DNA of 64,000 bases from the NCBI GenBank assembly GCA_965200045.1, contig OZ241330.1, positions 1,488,001-1,552,000 of the forward strand, in the 5' to 3' direction. Under the pieces are notes generated by a model. That model saw only the letters and a list, made by a program, of their open reading frames with translations, had not been told where the DNA came from and did no database searches. This document shows, in pieces, positions 28,094 through 36,267 of the stretch. The translations under genes were made by a program, and so were the position numbers. Source of the DNA: Bin25 sp026709415 (GTDB lineage: Bacteria; Bacteroidota; Bacteroidia; Flavobacteriales; Flavobacteriaceae). How positions within the stretch are numbered: position 1 is the first letter of the stretch; every line of letters starts with the position of its first letter.

Positions 28094-28282
28094 TCACGTT
28101 TTTCTATAGTAGTGTCTCTTTTTTTCACTTTTTTTGTTTTTCTGAGCATTCGCGATGGTAAAGATGACTAGAGCTATGGTTGCTGAAGAAGCCACAATAG
28201 CAAATATGGGAGATAGAAATTGCCAACTAAACATGGCAAAAAAATACACCATAAAAATCTCTAACGTGGCTGTAGCTCTCAT
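28094..28282 (-). CDS. Possible small membrane protein
   Basis: The 62-codon frame has two hydrophobic stretches (MVYFFAMFSWQFLSPIFAIV and SSATIALVIFTIAN) and a lysine/arginine-rich tail. An internal ATG (MVYFF) is an alternative start. It begins 13 bases from repeat A copy 2 and could be a chance ORF. Nothing else is seen in 27897-28295. Confidence 0.3.
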   Translation of the reverse strand: MRATATLEIFMVYFFAMFSWQFLSPIFAIVASSATIALVIFTIANAQKNKKSEKKRHYYRKT

Positions 28283-28295
28283 ACTACAAATTTAA

Positions 28296-28340
28296 GGGAC
28301 TTATACACTTAACCTAAAATCGATCGATCCAATGCTGTTT
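28296..28340 (+). repeat. Dispersed repeat family A, copy 2 (left border of TA cassette)
   Basis: GGGACTTATACACTTAACCT plus 25 more bases, closely matching 6861-6905. In inverted form its first ~33 bases match 29147-29180. Its last bases overlap the stop codon of the HepT-like gene, so the repeat directly abuts the coding region. Confidence 0.65.
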
Positions 28341-28737
28341 ACCAAGTCAATTCCGTCCCCTTGTCTCGATCTTTTCTCGCTTTAATGAAGGAAGCGATCG
28401 TATCCAAACTTTTTTCAAATTCAGGAACACTGTTTATAGCGGTGTTCCAAACAATTTCTAAATCAGCTTCGTGGTAGTCATGGACTAAGCGATGTCTCAT
28501 CTTCTCAATTTTAGCCTAGGGGATCTTAGGGAATGCGTGTTTCACTTCATCGGTCATCTTGTAAACATATTCACCGATTAGCTCGATGTTTTTAATCAAC
28601 GCATCTTGAGTCATCCAATCCTCTAACAAAACATCATAATCCTTTATTCTGGCAACCAATTCACTGACCTTATCAACAGATTTTTTAATCATAGCACCCC
28701 GAAGAGAGTCGTCAGCGACAGAGGGTCTTTTCATCAC
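28339..28737 (-). pseudogene. hepT: HepT-like HEPN toxin with amber stop before catalytic motif
   Basis: One frame runs from ATG 28737 to TAA 28339-28341 (132 codons, the usual HepT length) but contains TAG at 28516-28518. Before the stop lie NIELIGEYVYKMTDEVKHAF and PKIP. After it the same frame continues AKIEKMRHRLVHDYHEADLE and IVWNTAINSVPEF. The HEPN ribonuclease motif RX4H (RHRLVH, in R-H-R-L-V-H-D-Y) is therefore beyond the stop. In active HepT/MntA pairs the HEPN protein is the toxin and is silenced by AMPylation. Here only a truncated inactive toxin could be made unless the stop is read through. Its start overlaps mntA by 26 bases. Confidence 0.85.
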
Positions 28738-29014
28738 ACAATAATATCATATCGTTCAAAATAGATTCTTTAATGATAGGATTTAAACAATCAAATTTCA
28801 CTAAATCTACCTTTCGATTCAACTTCTTTTCTAAATCCTCAATCAAATCTTCTAATTCAAAAAACCCAAAATAACCATCAAACGAATAAGCAATATCGAC
28901 ATCACTATCCGTTCTTTCTTCTCCTCGTGCGACGGAACCAAATACGCCAATTTTCGTCGGTTGATACGGCTTCATGCTATCGACAATGATTTGTTGTTCT
29001 TTGGGAGATAACAT
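28712..29014 (-). CDS. mntA: MntA-like minimal nucleotidyltransferase antitoxin
   Basis: This 100-residue protein has the MNT signature GVFGSVARGEERTDSDVDIA, which combines GSxARG with DxD, and a third Asp in KVDLVKFD. In known HEPN/MNT modules this enzyme adds AMP to the HEPN toxin near its active site and neutralises it. The frame is complete. It lies upstream of and overlaps the HepT-like gene, as in the standard module. The two sit inside a repeat-bounded cassette (28296-29180). Confidence 0.88.
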   Translation of the reverse strand: MLSPKEQQIIVDSMKPYQPTKIGVFGSVARGEERTDSDVDIAYSFDGYFGFFELEDLIEDLEKKLNRKVDLVKFDCLNPIIKESILNDMILLCDEKTLCR

Positions 29015-29146
29015 ACTTAATAAGTCATTTCAAAAGTAATCAATTGAAAACAAAACCCATGATCCCTAGATGGAGGTTTTATAGGGGGGGATTAGATGGT
29101 AAAAATTTAGATGCAACGTATCCGTCCCAAACCGAAAATAGAGTCT

Positions 29147-29180
29147 CATCGATCGATATTAAGTTAAGTGTATAAGTTCC
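29147..29180 (-). repeat. Dispersed repeat family A, copy 3 (right border, inverted)
   Basis: On the minus strand GGAACTTATACACTTAACTT then AATATCGATCGATG matches the outer part of copy 2. With it the repeat forms an inverted pair enclosing about 0.8 kb of HEPN/MNT sequence. The rest of 29015-29384 has a G7 run at 29094-29100 and no gene. Confidence 0.65.
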
Positions 29181-29384
29181 AGATTTAAGATATTTTAATT
29201 ATCAATCTCCTTCGAACTCAATTTTTGACATTCACTAGCATTTCCAACCTAGAATTTAAATCAATAGTTGTCAATCCAAAATAACTCTGAAGAGTTCCAC
29301 TTGATGAGTATGAAGATTTGATGACGTTTCGTTTGGGATTTAGTAAAATTATAAAAAGGCTACACCAAAGTATTGTGATTCATT

Positions 29385-30335
29385 TCAAAGGTTCTTCGTT
29401 TCATTATACACACCAACTAGTTGTTCCCCAACTTTAAGTAGCCAATCGAAGTGTTCTTTTTGTTTTGATATGTTATCAACATCGACGATTTTCTTACATT
29501 CAATTTTAGATGCCATTTTGTTTTCTAGTGGAAGCCAATCAACCTCACTTTCCACTTTTTCTATGAATTGATTTTTGTTTTTCTCTAAATGCCGATATAA
29601 CTCTTGATCGTTTTTAATATAAATGTGAACTCGAATTTCGTTTTTTTGAGAATCCCTAATGAAAGCTAGATAAGATTTTTTATCTCTTGGAATGGTTATA
29701 TCAAACCAATGTTGTGCTCTAGGTCTTCTATTAATGTTAAGTGTTGTATTAGTTTGAGGTGCGTCGTCTTTAAAATTTTGCCAAAATTCGAGATGTTTCA
29801 GATTCACTTTTGACAACTCACTATCTGAAATCGTCATGGTTTTTGACCAATTATTTGGCTCTTCCAATACCGTAAATTCAACTGCTGGTCTTGAGTTGTC
29901 AACTTGACATAGTCAAACTTTTACAAGAAAAAACGAAATGGAGTCAGGCATGTGTTTGTTAAACCAATTGATGGCATTCTGATGGCCTTCGGTCGTTTCT
30001 TTGACAATCCAAATAATGATACAAGCGTCAAATGCTGAAGCATAGGTCAGCAACTTTCCTAGAGGATCATGATCGGTTCTTTTGAGTTGATTTTCAATGA
30101 TGGTTTTTAAAATTTTTCCTTCAGAATTAGCTATGTCAGCAACGATGTCAATATAAAATCGACCAGTAGATTTTTCCGTTTGAATATTTTGTGCGCTTTC
30201 CATATCAAAATCAATCGCTTCCGCCAGAATTTTAAAATGATCTTCATCAGATAACCACTCAGTAAACTGGGGTTCGGTTTCCCAAATTTTTTTGAGACAA
30301 ACAGATTGTTTTTCTCCGAGTTTGATCAGTATCCT
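29385..30335 (-). pseudogene. DUF4268 / PD-(D/E)XK nuclease-like protein with one in-frame stop
   Basis: A single frame on the minus strand reads GEKQSVCLKKIWETEPQFTE, then TGRFYIDIVADIANSEGKIL, then IIENQLKRTDHDPLGKLLTY. This is the N-terminal nuclease-like domain: the Asp in DIVAD and the Glu in IIENQL are likely metal ligands. After VKV a TGA (29913-29915) interrupts. The same frame then continues VDNSRPAVEFTVLEEPNNWS and the DUF4268 domain to 29385. No ATG lies at the expected N-terminus (near 30335), so the 5' end is also eroded; ATG 30203 is internal. Similar full proteins are often found in defence or mobile contexts. It lies 30 bases after uxaC ends. Confidence 0.7.
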
Positions 30336-30365
30336 CTTTTTCGGTTCAGAACGAAAAGTATGGTA

Positions 30366-31769
30366 TTATTGGATATTGAAATAATTCTTAACATTGTGGT
30401 AAGAAATATCAGCCGCTATTTTCCCAATCCATTGATAATCTTTGGGCAGTCTCCCTTTGCTGATATCTTCCCCAAAAGCATTACAGATAATTCTTCTAAA
30501 ATATTCGTGTCTTGGAAATGATAAAAAACTTCTTGAATCCGTCAACATTCCTATAAATGTGGATATGACACCGATATTTGATAGGGTATTAAAATGTTGT
30601 GTGATGCCGTCGATTTGATCCAAATACCACCAACTGGCACCCCACTGAACTTTTCCTCTCATCGATGAATGATTGAAATTCCCTATAAATGATGCGATCA
30701 TGGCATTATCTGATGGATTAAGGTTATAGATGATGGTTTTGGTTAATGAATTTTGTTGGTCCAATTGATCCATAAATGACATTAGCGATCGAATGTTGAT
30801 AAAACTTCCTATGGAATCCCAACCAGTGTCAGGACCTAACTGTCGAAACATTTTGGTATTAGCATTTCGATAGGCGCCAATATGAAACTGTTGAATCCAA
30901 CCCAAACGATGATAATGTTGGGACAAAAACAAAAGTAAATGTGATTGAAACTGCCTGACTTCCAAACGAGTTAGTTGCATTCCTTTAAGACGTTTTTTAA
31001 AAATTTCTTCAACTAATTTTTCTGATACTCTTTCAAAGGGGATGGCTTCCAATCCATGATCGCATAAACGGCATCCATTTTGGTGGAAATAGTTCATTCG
31101 GTCCAAGAGAGAATCCTTGAGATTCTGAAGCGTTTTGATTTCAAACGGACCGATCTCTTCTAATTTTTTAATTGAATCAAGGTAATTGGGATGACTAATG
31201 AGAAGAAATAAGTCTGGTCGAAACGCTGTATCCATTTGAATGACTTGATTTGAGTTTTTAAGCGTCATGTGATGTTTCAGATCATCAAGTGGACTTTCTG
31301 TAGTGCATAGATATTCGACTTTCATTTGGCTTAATAGCCCAATGGCAGAGTATTCTGGTTTTCTTAGAAACTCTTGAGTCAAATCATAAACTTGGTCAGC
31401 ATTTTCTTTATTGACTAAATCATTAAACCCGAAATAACGAAGTAATTCTAAATGAGACCAATGATATAGTGGATTACGAATCAGATAGGGTAGACAAGCA
31501 GCATATTCTTTGAATTTATGGTTATCCGAAGCATTCCCAGTGATGTATTTTTCATCCACTCCCAACGTCCGCATGGCTCTCCATTTGTAATGATCATCAG
31601 CCAACCATAATTGTGAAATATTTTCAAACTGTTTGTTTTGAGCCATTTGATCAGGAGGCAAATGATTATGGTAATCAATGATTGGTAAATCTTTGACATA
31701 ATCATGATAGAGCCTTTTGGCATGATTCGATTCAAGTAAAAAATCTTCAGTGATAAAACCACTCATCAA
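30366..31769 (-). CDS. uxaC: Glucuronate (uronate) isomerase
   Basis: This 467-residue amidohydrolase-fold enzyme has the metal-binding IIDYHNHLPPDQMAQ near residue 30. It also shows NPLYHWSHLELLRYFGF, YNLNPSDNAMIASFIGNF (the Asn-Pro-x-Asp near the active site) and RHEYFRRIICNAFGEDISKG at the C-terminus. UxaC turns glucuronate into fructuronate and galacturonate into tagaturonate, the entry step for the uxaB/uxaA route. It may start at the second codon (31766). It lies alone, separated from other uronate genes by the TA cassette and the DUF4268 relic. Confidence 0.95.
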   Translation of the reverse strand: MMSGFITEDFLLESNHAKRLYHDYVKDLPIIDYHNHLPPDQMAQNKQFENISQLWLADDHYKWRAMRTLGVDEKYITGNASDNHKFKEYAACLPYLIRNPLYHWSHLELLRYFGFNDLVNKENADQVYDLTQEFLRKPEYSAIGLLSQMKVEYLCTTESPLDDLKHHMTLKNSNQVIQMDTAFRPDLFLLISHPNYLDSIKKLEEIGPFEIKTLQNLKDSLLDRMNYFHQNGCRLCDHGLEAIPFERVSEKLVEEIFKKRLKGMQLTRLEVRQFQSHLLLFLSQHYHRLGWIQQFHIGAYRNANTKMFRQLGPDTGWDSIGSFINIRSLMSFMDQLDQQNSLTKTIIYNLNPSDNAMIASFIGNFNHSSMRGKVQWGASWWYLDQIDGITQHFNTLSNIGVISTFIGMLTDSRSFLSFPRHEYFRRIICNAFGEDISKGRLPKDYQWIGKIAADISYHNVKNYFNIQ

Positions 31770-31896
31770 TCAAAATTTAAGTGAATCGATAGTTTCAATG
31801 TCTTGCTAATTTGGAGTTTATATGTTGTTGGTACGTTCTATATTCGAATGATTGAGATGAAATCACCATATGGTCAAAACCTGGAAGGTGTTTACG

Positions 31897-33393
31897 TTAC
31901 TTCGGTATGGAATGGATTGGTGGTGGTTTTCTCATGGCTTGGACACCTTCTATTTGCATGCCTAAATTTTTAGGGACCATATTGGCCAATGCAATTCGAT
32001 GGTCCATCACCAGTTTTAATGAATCTAACACCCATAGATACTCTTGGTTATCAACCAAATTGAACATTTCTTTTTTATCGTTGTAGTGATCATATAGCTC
32101 ATACCCATTTTGTCCATTGGGTCCCCAACGAGTGAGTCGATACCGATCTGTTTTAATGGTATATCCATTTTTCATTTGGCTCAACGCCGACTTTCGAACA
32201 GATGTTGACGTCCCATTCAATACAGGCAATAAACTGATTCCAGATACAAATTCTGGAGTTTCAAAACTCATTAAGTCCATAATGGTGGGGTATAAATCAA
32301 CTAATTCAATAGGAGATGATTCAATATCAAGACCTTTTTCAATCGTTGGTCCCGCAATAATTAAGGGCACCCTCGTTGCATTATCGAATAAAGTTGCTTT
32401 TTTCCAGTGACCATGTTCTCTCAAATGATAACCGTGATCGGAGGTGAAAATGACAATGGTGTTTTTATCCAACCCTGTTTCTCTCAAAGATTTCAATATT
32501 CTATTTAATTGTGCATCAACAAAACTCGTTGTAGCATAATAGGCTTGAATGATTTCTCTTGAGAGGGAATCTTTCATATTGACCTGTTCGGGTTTGGCTC
32601 TGATGGTATGACGAGCTGGAATCGGTAGAGATTCGATATACTCTTGTCCAGGATTGGGTGGTAGTTCCACATCATCTAAATCGTATAACTCAAAATACTT
32701 TTTGGGAGCCACAAATGGGGTGTGGGGACGAAATAAACCCACAGCAAGAAAAAATTGTTGCTTATTTGCCGCAAACTCCTCCAATAAATCGGAGGCTATG
32801 GTTGCAGAGATTCCATCCGTCTGTTCTTCATCGGTCCCCTCCGCAGCAAGCCATGAAAGTGTAGCCCCATATTGATTTGGAACAAGGGTATTGATTTTGT
32901 ATTCCTCTTTTTTATCTCGACCATAGGGATTGAACGTATAATCCCAAGTGTACACATCATCAAAACTCGAAGTCCCTATGGCACCTGGATTATCATAATG
33001 ATAAATTTTTCCAATGCGTACAGAGTTATATCCTTCTTGCTTGAATCTTTCTCCAATGGTGGTGACGTAAGGAATGGTTTGACGCAAATAAATTCGGTTT
33101 TCATACAATTTAGTTTGGTCAGGATATAATCCTGTCATCAGGGAAGCTCTGGATGGCCCACAAATAGGAAATTGAGTATGCGCGTTTCCAAATTGAACGC
33201 CTTGACTCGCTAAGGAATCTATGGTTGGTGATTGAACTAATTTGTGTCCGTAAGTCCCTAAATCACAGTTCAAATCATCAGCTATAACCAATAGTACATT
33301 TAACGAATTAGGATTTTTTGTATTCTCTTGGATTTGTTTTTCAAGATTACAATTCAATACAAACAATAGAATGATTAAAGGGTAAGGTTTCAT
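31897..33393 (-). CDS. Type I sulfatase, iduronate-2-sulfatase-like lipoprotein
   Basis: This 498-residue protein has a lipoprotein signal (ILLFVLNCN, Cys15) and the sulfatase motif ICGPSRASLMTG, in which Cys78 of C-x-P-S-R becomes formylglycine. Metal ligands are VIADDLN (D39, D40) and the later FTSDHGYHLREHGHWKK. This pattern fits subfamilies related to iduronate-2-sulfatase. It removes sulfate from an exported glycan, which suits a locus for sulfated, uronic-acid-rich polysaccharide. A maturase is not encoded in the window. Confidence 0.92.
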   Translation of the reverse strand: MKPYPLIILLFVLNCNLEKQIQENTKNPNSLNVLLVIADDLNCDLGTYGHKLVQSPTIDSLASQGVQFGNAHTQFPICGPSRASLMTGLYPDQTKLYENRIYLRQTIPYVTTIGERFKQEGYNSVRIGKIYHYDNPGAIGTSSFDDVYTWDYTFNPYGRDKKEEYKINTLVPNQYGATLSWLAAEGTDEEQTDGISATIASDLLEEFAANKQQFFLAVGLFRPHTPFVAPKKYFELYDLDDVELPPNPGQEYIESLPIPARHTIRAKPEQVNMKDSLSREIIQAYYATTSFVDAQLNRILKSLRETGLDKNTIVIFTSDHGYHLREHGHWKKATLFDNATRVPLIIAGPTIEKGLDIESSPIELVDLYPTIMDLMSFETPEFVSGISLLPVLNGTSTSVRKSALSQMKNGYTIKTDRYRLTRWGPNGQNGYELYDHYNDKKEMFNLVDNQEYLWVLDSLKLVMDHRIALANMVPKNLGMQIEGVQAMRKPPPIHSIPK

Positions 33394-33601
33394 GCTTTAG
33401 AATTTACAAAAAGTCAAAATAGGAATCAATAATTGAAATGATGTTTTCAGCCGAAAGTTGTGTACGCCCCAAGGGAAATTACAATCTCCAAATTTAGTTT
33501 TTTCAAGTTTTAAAAATTAAAATTCTCATAATGACTTAATAAACTTTGAATTAACTTGCCCTTTCTAATTTCAAAAATTGATGATCCATAAAAATTTTCA
33601 A

Positions 33602-36013
33602 ATGACTCAATACATTAAGGCAACTCTTTTTTTCTTATTCTCATTAGGAATAGGAACACAAGTTTATTCTTTGGATCCCAACCAAAAACACATTCCCCAA
33701 ATCTTAGGAAGAACTCAAATTGTAGATATAGCCAATTCTGGAAGTTCTAATCAAATTGAACTACAGAATTATTGGAGAAGCAATATAATCGTTTCAAAAG
33801 AAGCTATTGAATCACAAAAAAAACCCAAAGCGTCACATGTTCCTGGATTGATTGAATACCGCATCTATGTTACGCAATCGGGTACCTACAAGATTTCATT
33901 CCAATCCGATGAAGAATCTTTTGGTTTGATGCATTTGACGATCAATGGTGTTAATCATGGGAAACTTTTTGAAAACAGTCAATCGGCTTCGCCAAAGATT
34001 GAAAATCTTGATTTACATCAAGGATACCACTTAATTCGTTTGACGTCGGCGAAAGTCAATACGCCAATACCCCAAATCAATGAAATTTCCATAACATTTG
34101 AAACTCCCAAAGAAATTCCAGCCCCAATACAAACAAAACTAACTTCCAAAGAAAGTGTAAAGCCTGATTTGGAGCCAGGCTGGGAGCAAAAAATTAGTCG
34201 AAAAATTCATTTGGACTTTCATACGGCTGCTTATGTTGATGAGGTTGGAAATAAATGGAATCCAGATGAATTTGCTTCTACATTGGCCGAAAATCACGTC
34301 AATGCCATCACTGTTTTTGCAAAAGGCCATCATGGATTTGCTTATTATGATACCAAAATTGGAACACGGCATCCCGGTTTAGATTTTGATTTATTAAAAG
34401 AACAAATTGAAGCTTGTCACAAAAAGGGCATCATGGTTTTGGCTTATTTCTCCATTAATTTAGATGAATTATGGGCTACTACTGAAGAGAGTGATAATGA
34501 AAATAGAGGAAGTTTTCAAGGCGTGGATGCCAACCCTGAAAATATTTACATAAGTGAATATACTTGGCCAATGATTCAAGAACTAGTAGAAAATTATGAC
34601 ATCGATGGTTTTTGGTTTGACTTTCCTGGATACGATTCTTTTGTTACAGAAACCATCAATTTGATTCGATCATTAAAACCTGATTTAATATCAGCATACA
34701 ATCATCAATTCGATAAGCCAAGAGAAGAATTGGCAAAAATGGATGTCATGGAAATAGAAGCTTGGATGCATTCACAATCGCTTTATAGATTACCTTACAT
34801 TGCTCGATATGCTCATGGGTCAACGCCCATTACTGCCATGTCCACTCGCTTTTGGCACATGTGGGGCGATTTTGGTCGGGTGAATGATGAGGCGCTTTTA
34901 ACCTACGAAACAGCGGTGAGTTATGCCAATGGAATAGGATTGACTATTGGCGATCAGTTGCATCCCAATGGACGGCTAGAACCAGCCGTGTACAAAGTCA
35001 TCGGCCAAGCATATCAATTGGGGAAATTACTCGATCCTTATGTTCACCAAGCTTCTTTTGTTCCTTACGTTGCTTATTTACGACAAGATTTAACAGGTTC
35101 GGCTGTGGTATTGGATAATGGTATTCATTTTAATGTTGTTGATGAAAACCAATCGTTAGATCAATACAAGGCTCTTATTATTCCCAAAGTACAAGATGTT
35201 TCAGAGCAATATGTTTCTAAATTGTCTGAATTTGTCAACAATGGAGGTAAGATCATTGCTTTCGGTGATCCGCCATCTTATATGGAATCCATTTTAGGAG
35301 TCAAGAAATATGAATTAATAGAATCTCCGTTTCATGAATATCGAAATATGATTGGTGGTTTTGTTCGAAATCGAGACAGGGTTTTAAAGTCAGCAGCTGC
35401 GATGGATATACTAATCAAACAAAAACCTATTGGTGTCAAACCAACTGGCTCAACCAAAACAATTGCTCCATTGGTCTTTCAAATGAATTATGGAACAGAC
35501 CATCGTCTATCACATCAACAGAGTCCTCCAAAAGACGAAGCATCCGAATATGCCGCCATAACTCATAGAAAGTTAGGAAAAGGAGAAATCATCTTTTCTC
35601 CTTTGGCCATTCCCCAAGATTATGCCACCGATGGGTTTACTCAAAACAGATACATTGTAAAGGATATGTTTGACATGGTTGTTCCGTCGAGTGAACGATA
35701 CGTAGAGTTCGTCGACTCTAAAGTGAATTTGGAAGTTTCAATTTTGGAACAAGAACACAAAAATCGCTTTGTGATTCAACTAGTTCACGCGCCCCAATCA
35801 AGAAGAGCTACTCTTGAACCCATGCCGGTGATCGATGAATTTCCAATGGTTCAAGGAACCGTTTTAAAAATTCATAAACAAATCATAGCCAATCGGTCCG
35901 TACGTATTGTCACTCAGGAGTTACAAGAGTTAAAACCTATCAAAGTAGATGACTTTCACTTCATTTATGAAATTCCTGATTTTTCAATCAATACCGTCTT
36001 GGTGATTGAATGA
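33602..36013 (+). CDS. Secreted TIM-barrel glycoside-hydrolase-like protein (GHL6-like)
   Basis: From the ATG at 33602 (preferred, since a clean signal peptide TQYIKATLFFLFSLGIGTQV follows) this is about 803 residues. Residues ~70-170 form a beta-sandwich, YRIYVTQSGTYKISFQSDEE. A barrel follows: RKIHLDFHTAAYVDEVG, NAITVFAKGHHGFAYY, KKGIMVLAYFSINLDE, and DIDGFWFDFPGYDS with acidic candidates near the barrel ends. A trimerisation-like domain (QYKALIIPKVQDVSEQYV, GKIIAFGDPPSY) comes after. It resembles hypothetical glycosyl hydrolase family 6 proteins or fucosidase-like enzymes. Substrate is unknown. It diverges from the sulfatase gene, so they may act on the same glycan. Confidence 0.75.
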   Translation: MTQYIKATLFFLFSLGIGTQVYSLDPNQKHIPQILGRTQIVDIANSGSSNQIELQNYWRSNIIVSKEAIESQKKPKASHVPGLIEYRIYVTQSGTYKISFQSDEESFGLMHLTINGVNHGKLFENSQSASPKIENLDLHQGYHLIRLTSAKVNTPIPQINEISITFETPKEIPAPIQTKLTSKESVKPDLEPGWEQKISRKIHLDFHTAAYVDEVGNKWNPDEFASTLAENHVNAITVFAKGHHGFAYYDTKIGTRHPGLDFDLLKEQIEACHKKGIMVLAYFSINLDELWATTEESDNENRGSFQGVDANPENIYISEYTWPMIQELVENYDIDGFWFDFPGYDSFVTETINLIRSLKPDLISAYNHQFDKPREELAKMDVMEIEAWMHSQSLYRLPYIARYAHGSTPITAMSTRFWHMWGDFGRVNDEALLTYETAVSYANGIGLTIGDQLHPNGRLEPAVYKVIGQAYQLGKLLDPYVHQASFVPYVAYLRQDLTGSAVVLDNGIHFNVVDENQSLDQYKALIIPKVQDVSEQYVSKLSEFVNNGGKIIAFGDPPSYMESILGVKKYELIESPFHEYRNMIGGFVRNRDRVLKSAAAMDILIKQKPIGVKPTGSTKTIAPLVFQMNYGTDHRLSHQQSPPKDEASEYAAITHRKLGKGEIIFSPLAIPQDYATDGFTQNRYIVKDMFDMVVPSSERYVEFVDSKVNLEVSILEQEHKNRFVIQLVHAPQSRRATLEPMPVIDEFPMVQGTVLKIHKQIIANRSVRIVTQELQELKPIKVDDFHFIYEIPDFSINTVLVIE

Positions 36014-36189
36014 CTTGAACTCACACTATTGCGTTTTCCATGCTTTTCAGCGTCAAGGCATTGTCGTGATATGTCCTCCTATCTTGGTATGCTATCACCA
36101 AGTGATGATTGGTCTGCATCGATGGCCTTGATGGCCTCGAAAAAAAAGTTTTCAAAGGAAAGCCTCCATTTTGAAAAAAGTTCAAAAAA

Positions 36190-36219
36190 GGGGGGGGGAA
36201 TCGATAAATTTTATCTTTG
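36190..36219 (+). promoter_or_regulatory. G9 tract and -7 box upstream of surface lipoprotein
   Basis: Nine G residues (36190-36198) lie 13 bases before TATCTTTG (36212-36219), an exact -7 box about 50 bases before the ATG at 36268. The tract is in the zone between the -7 and expected -33 elements. Changes in its length would change promoter spacing, a known mode of phase variation in other bacteria. 36014-36267 holds nothing else. Confidence 0.55.
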
Positions 36220-36267
36220 TCCCAACGCTTTGGCATACCATGCCAAAAAAACTAAAATGAACTACTC

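Noticed and set aside
29094..29100. G7 tract downstream of the TA cassette as a phase-variation site
   Set aside because: No gene or promoter box is positioned to be affected by it.
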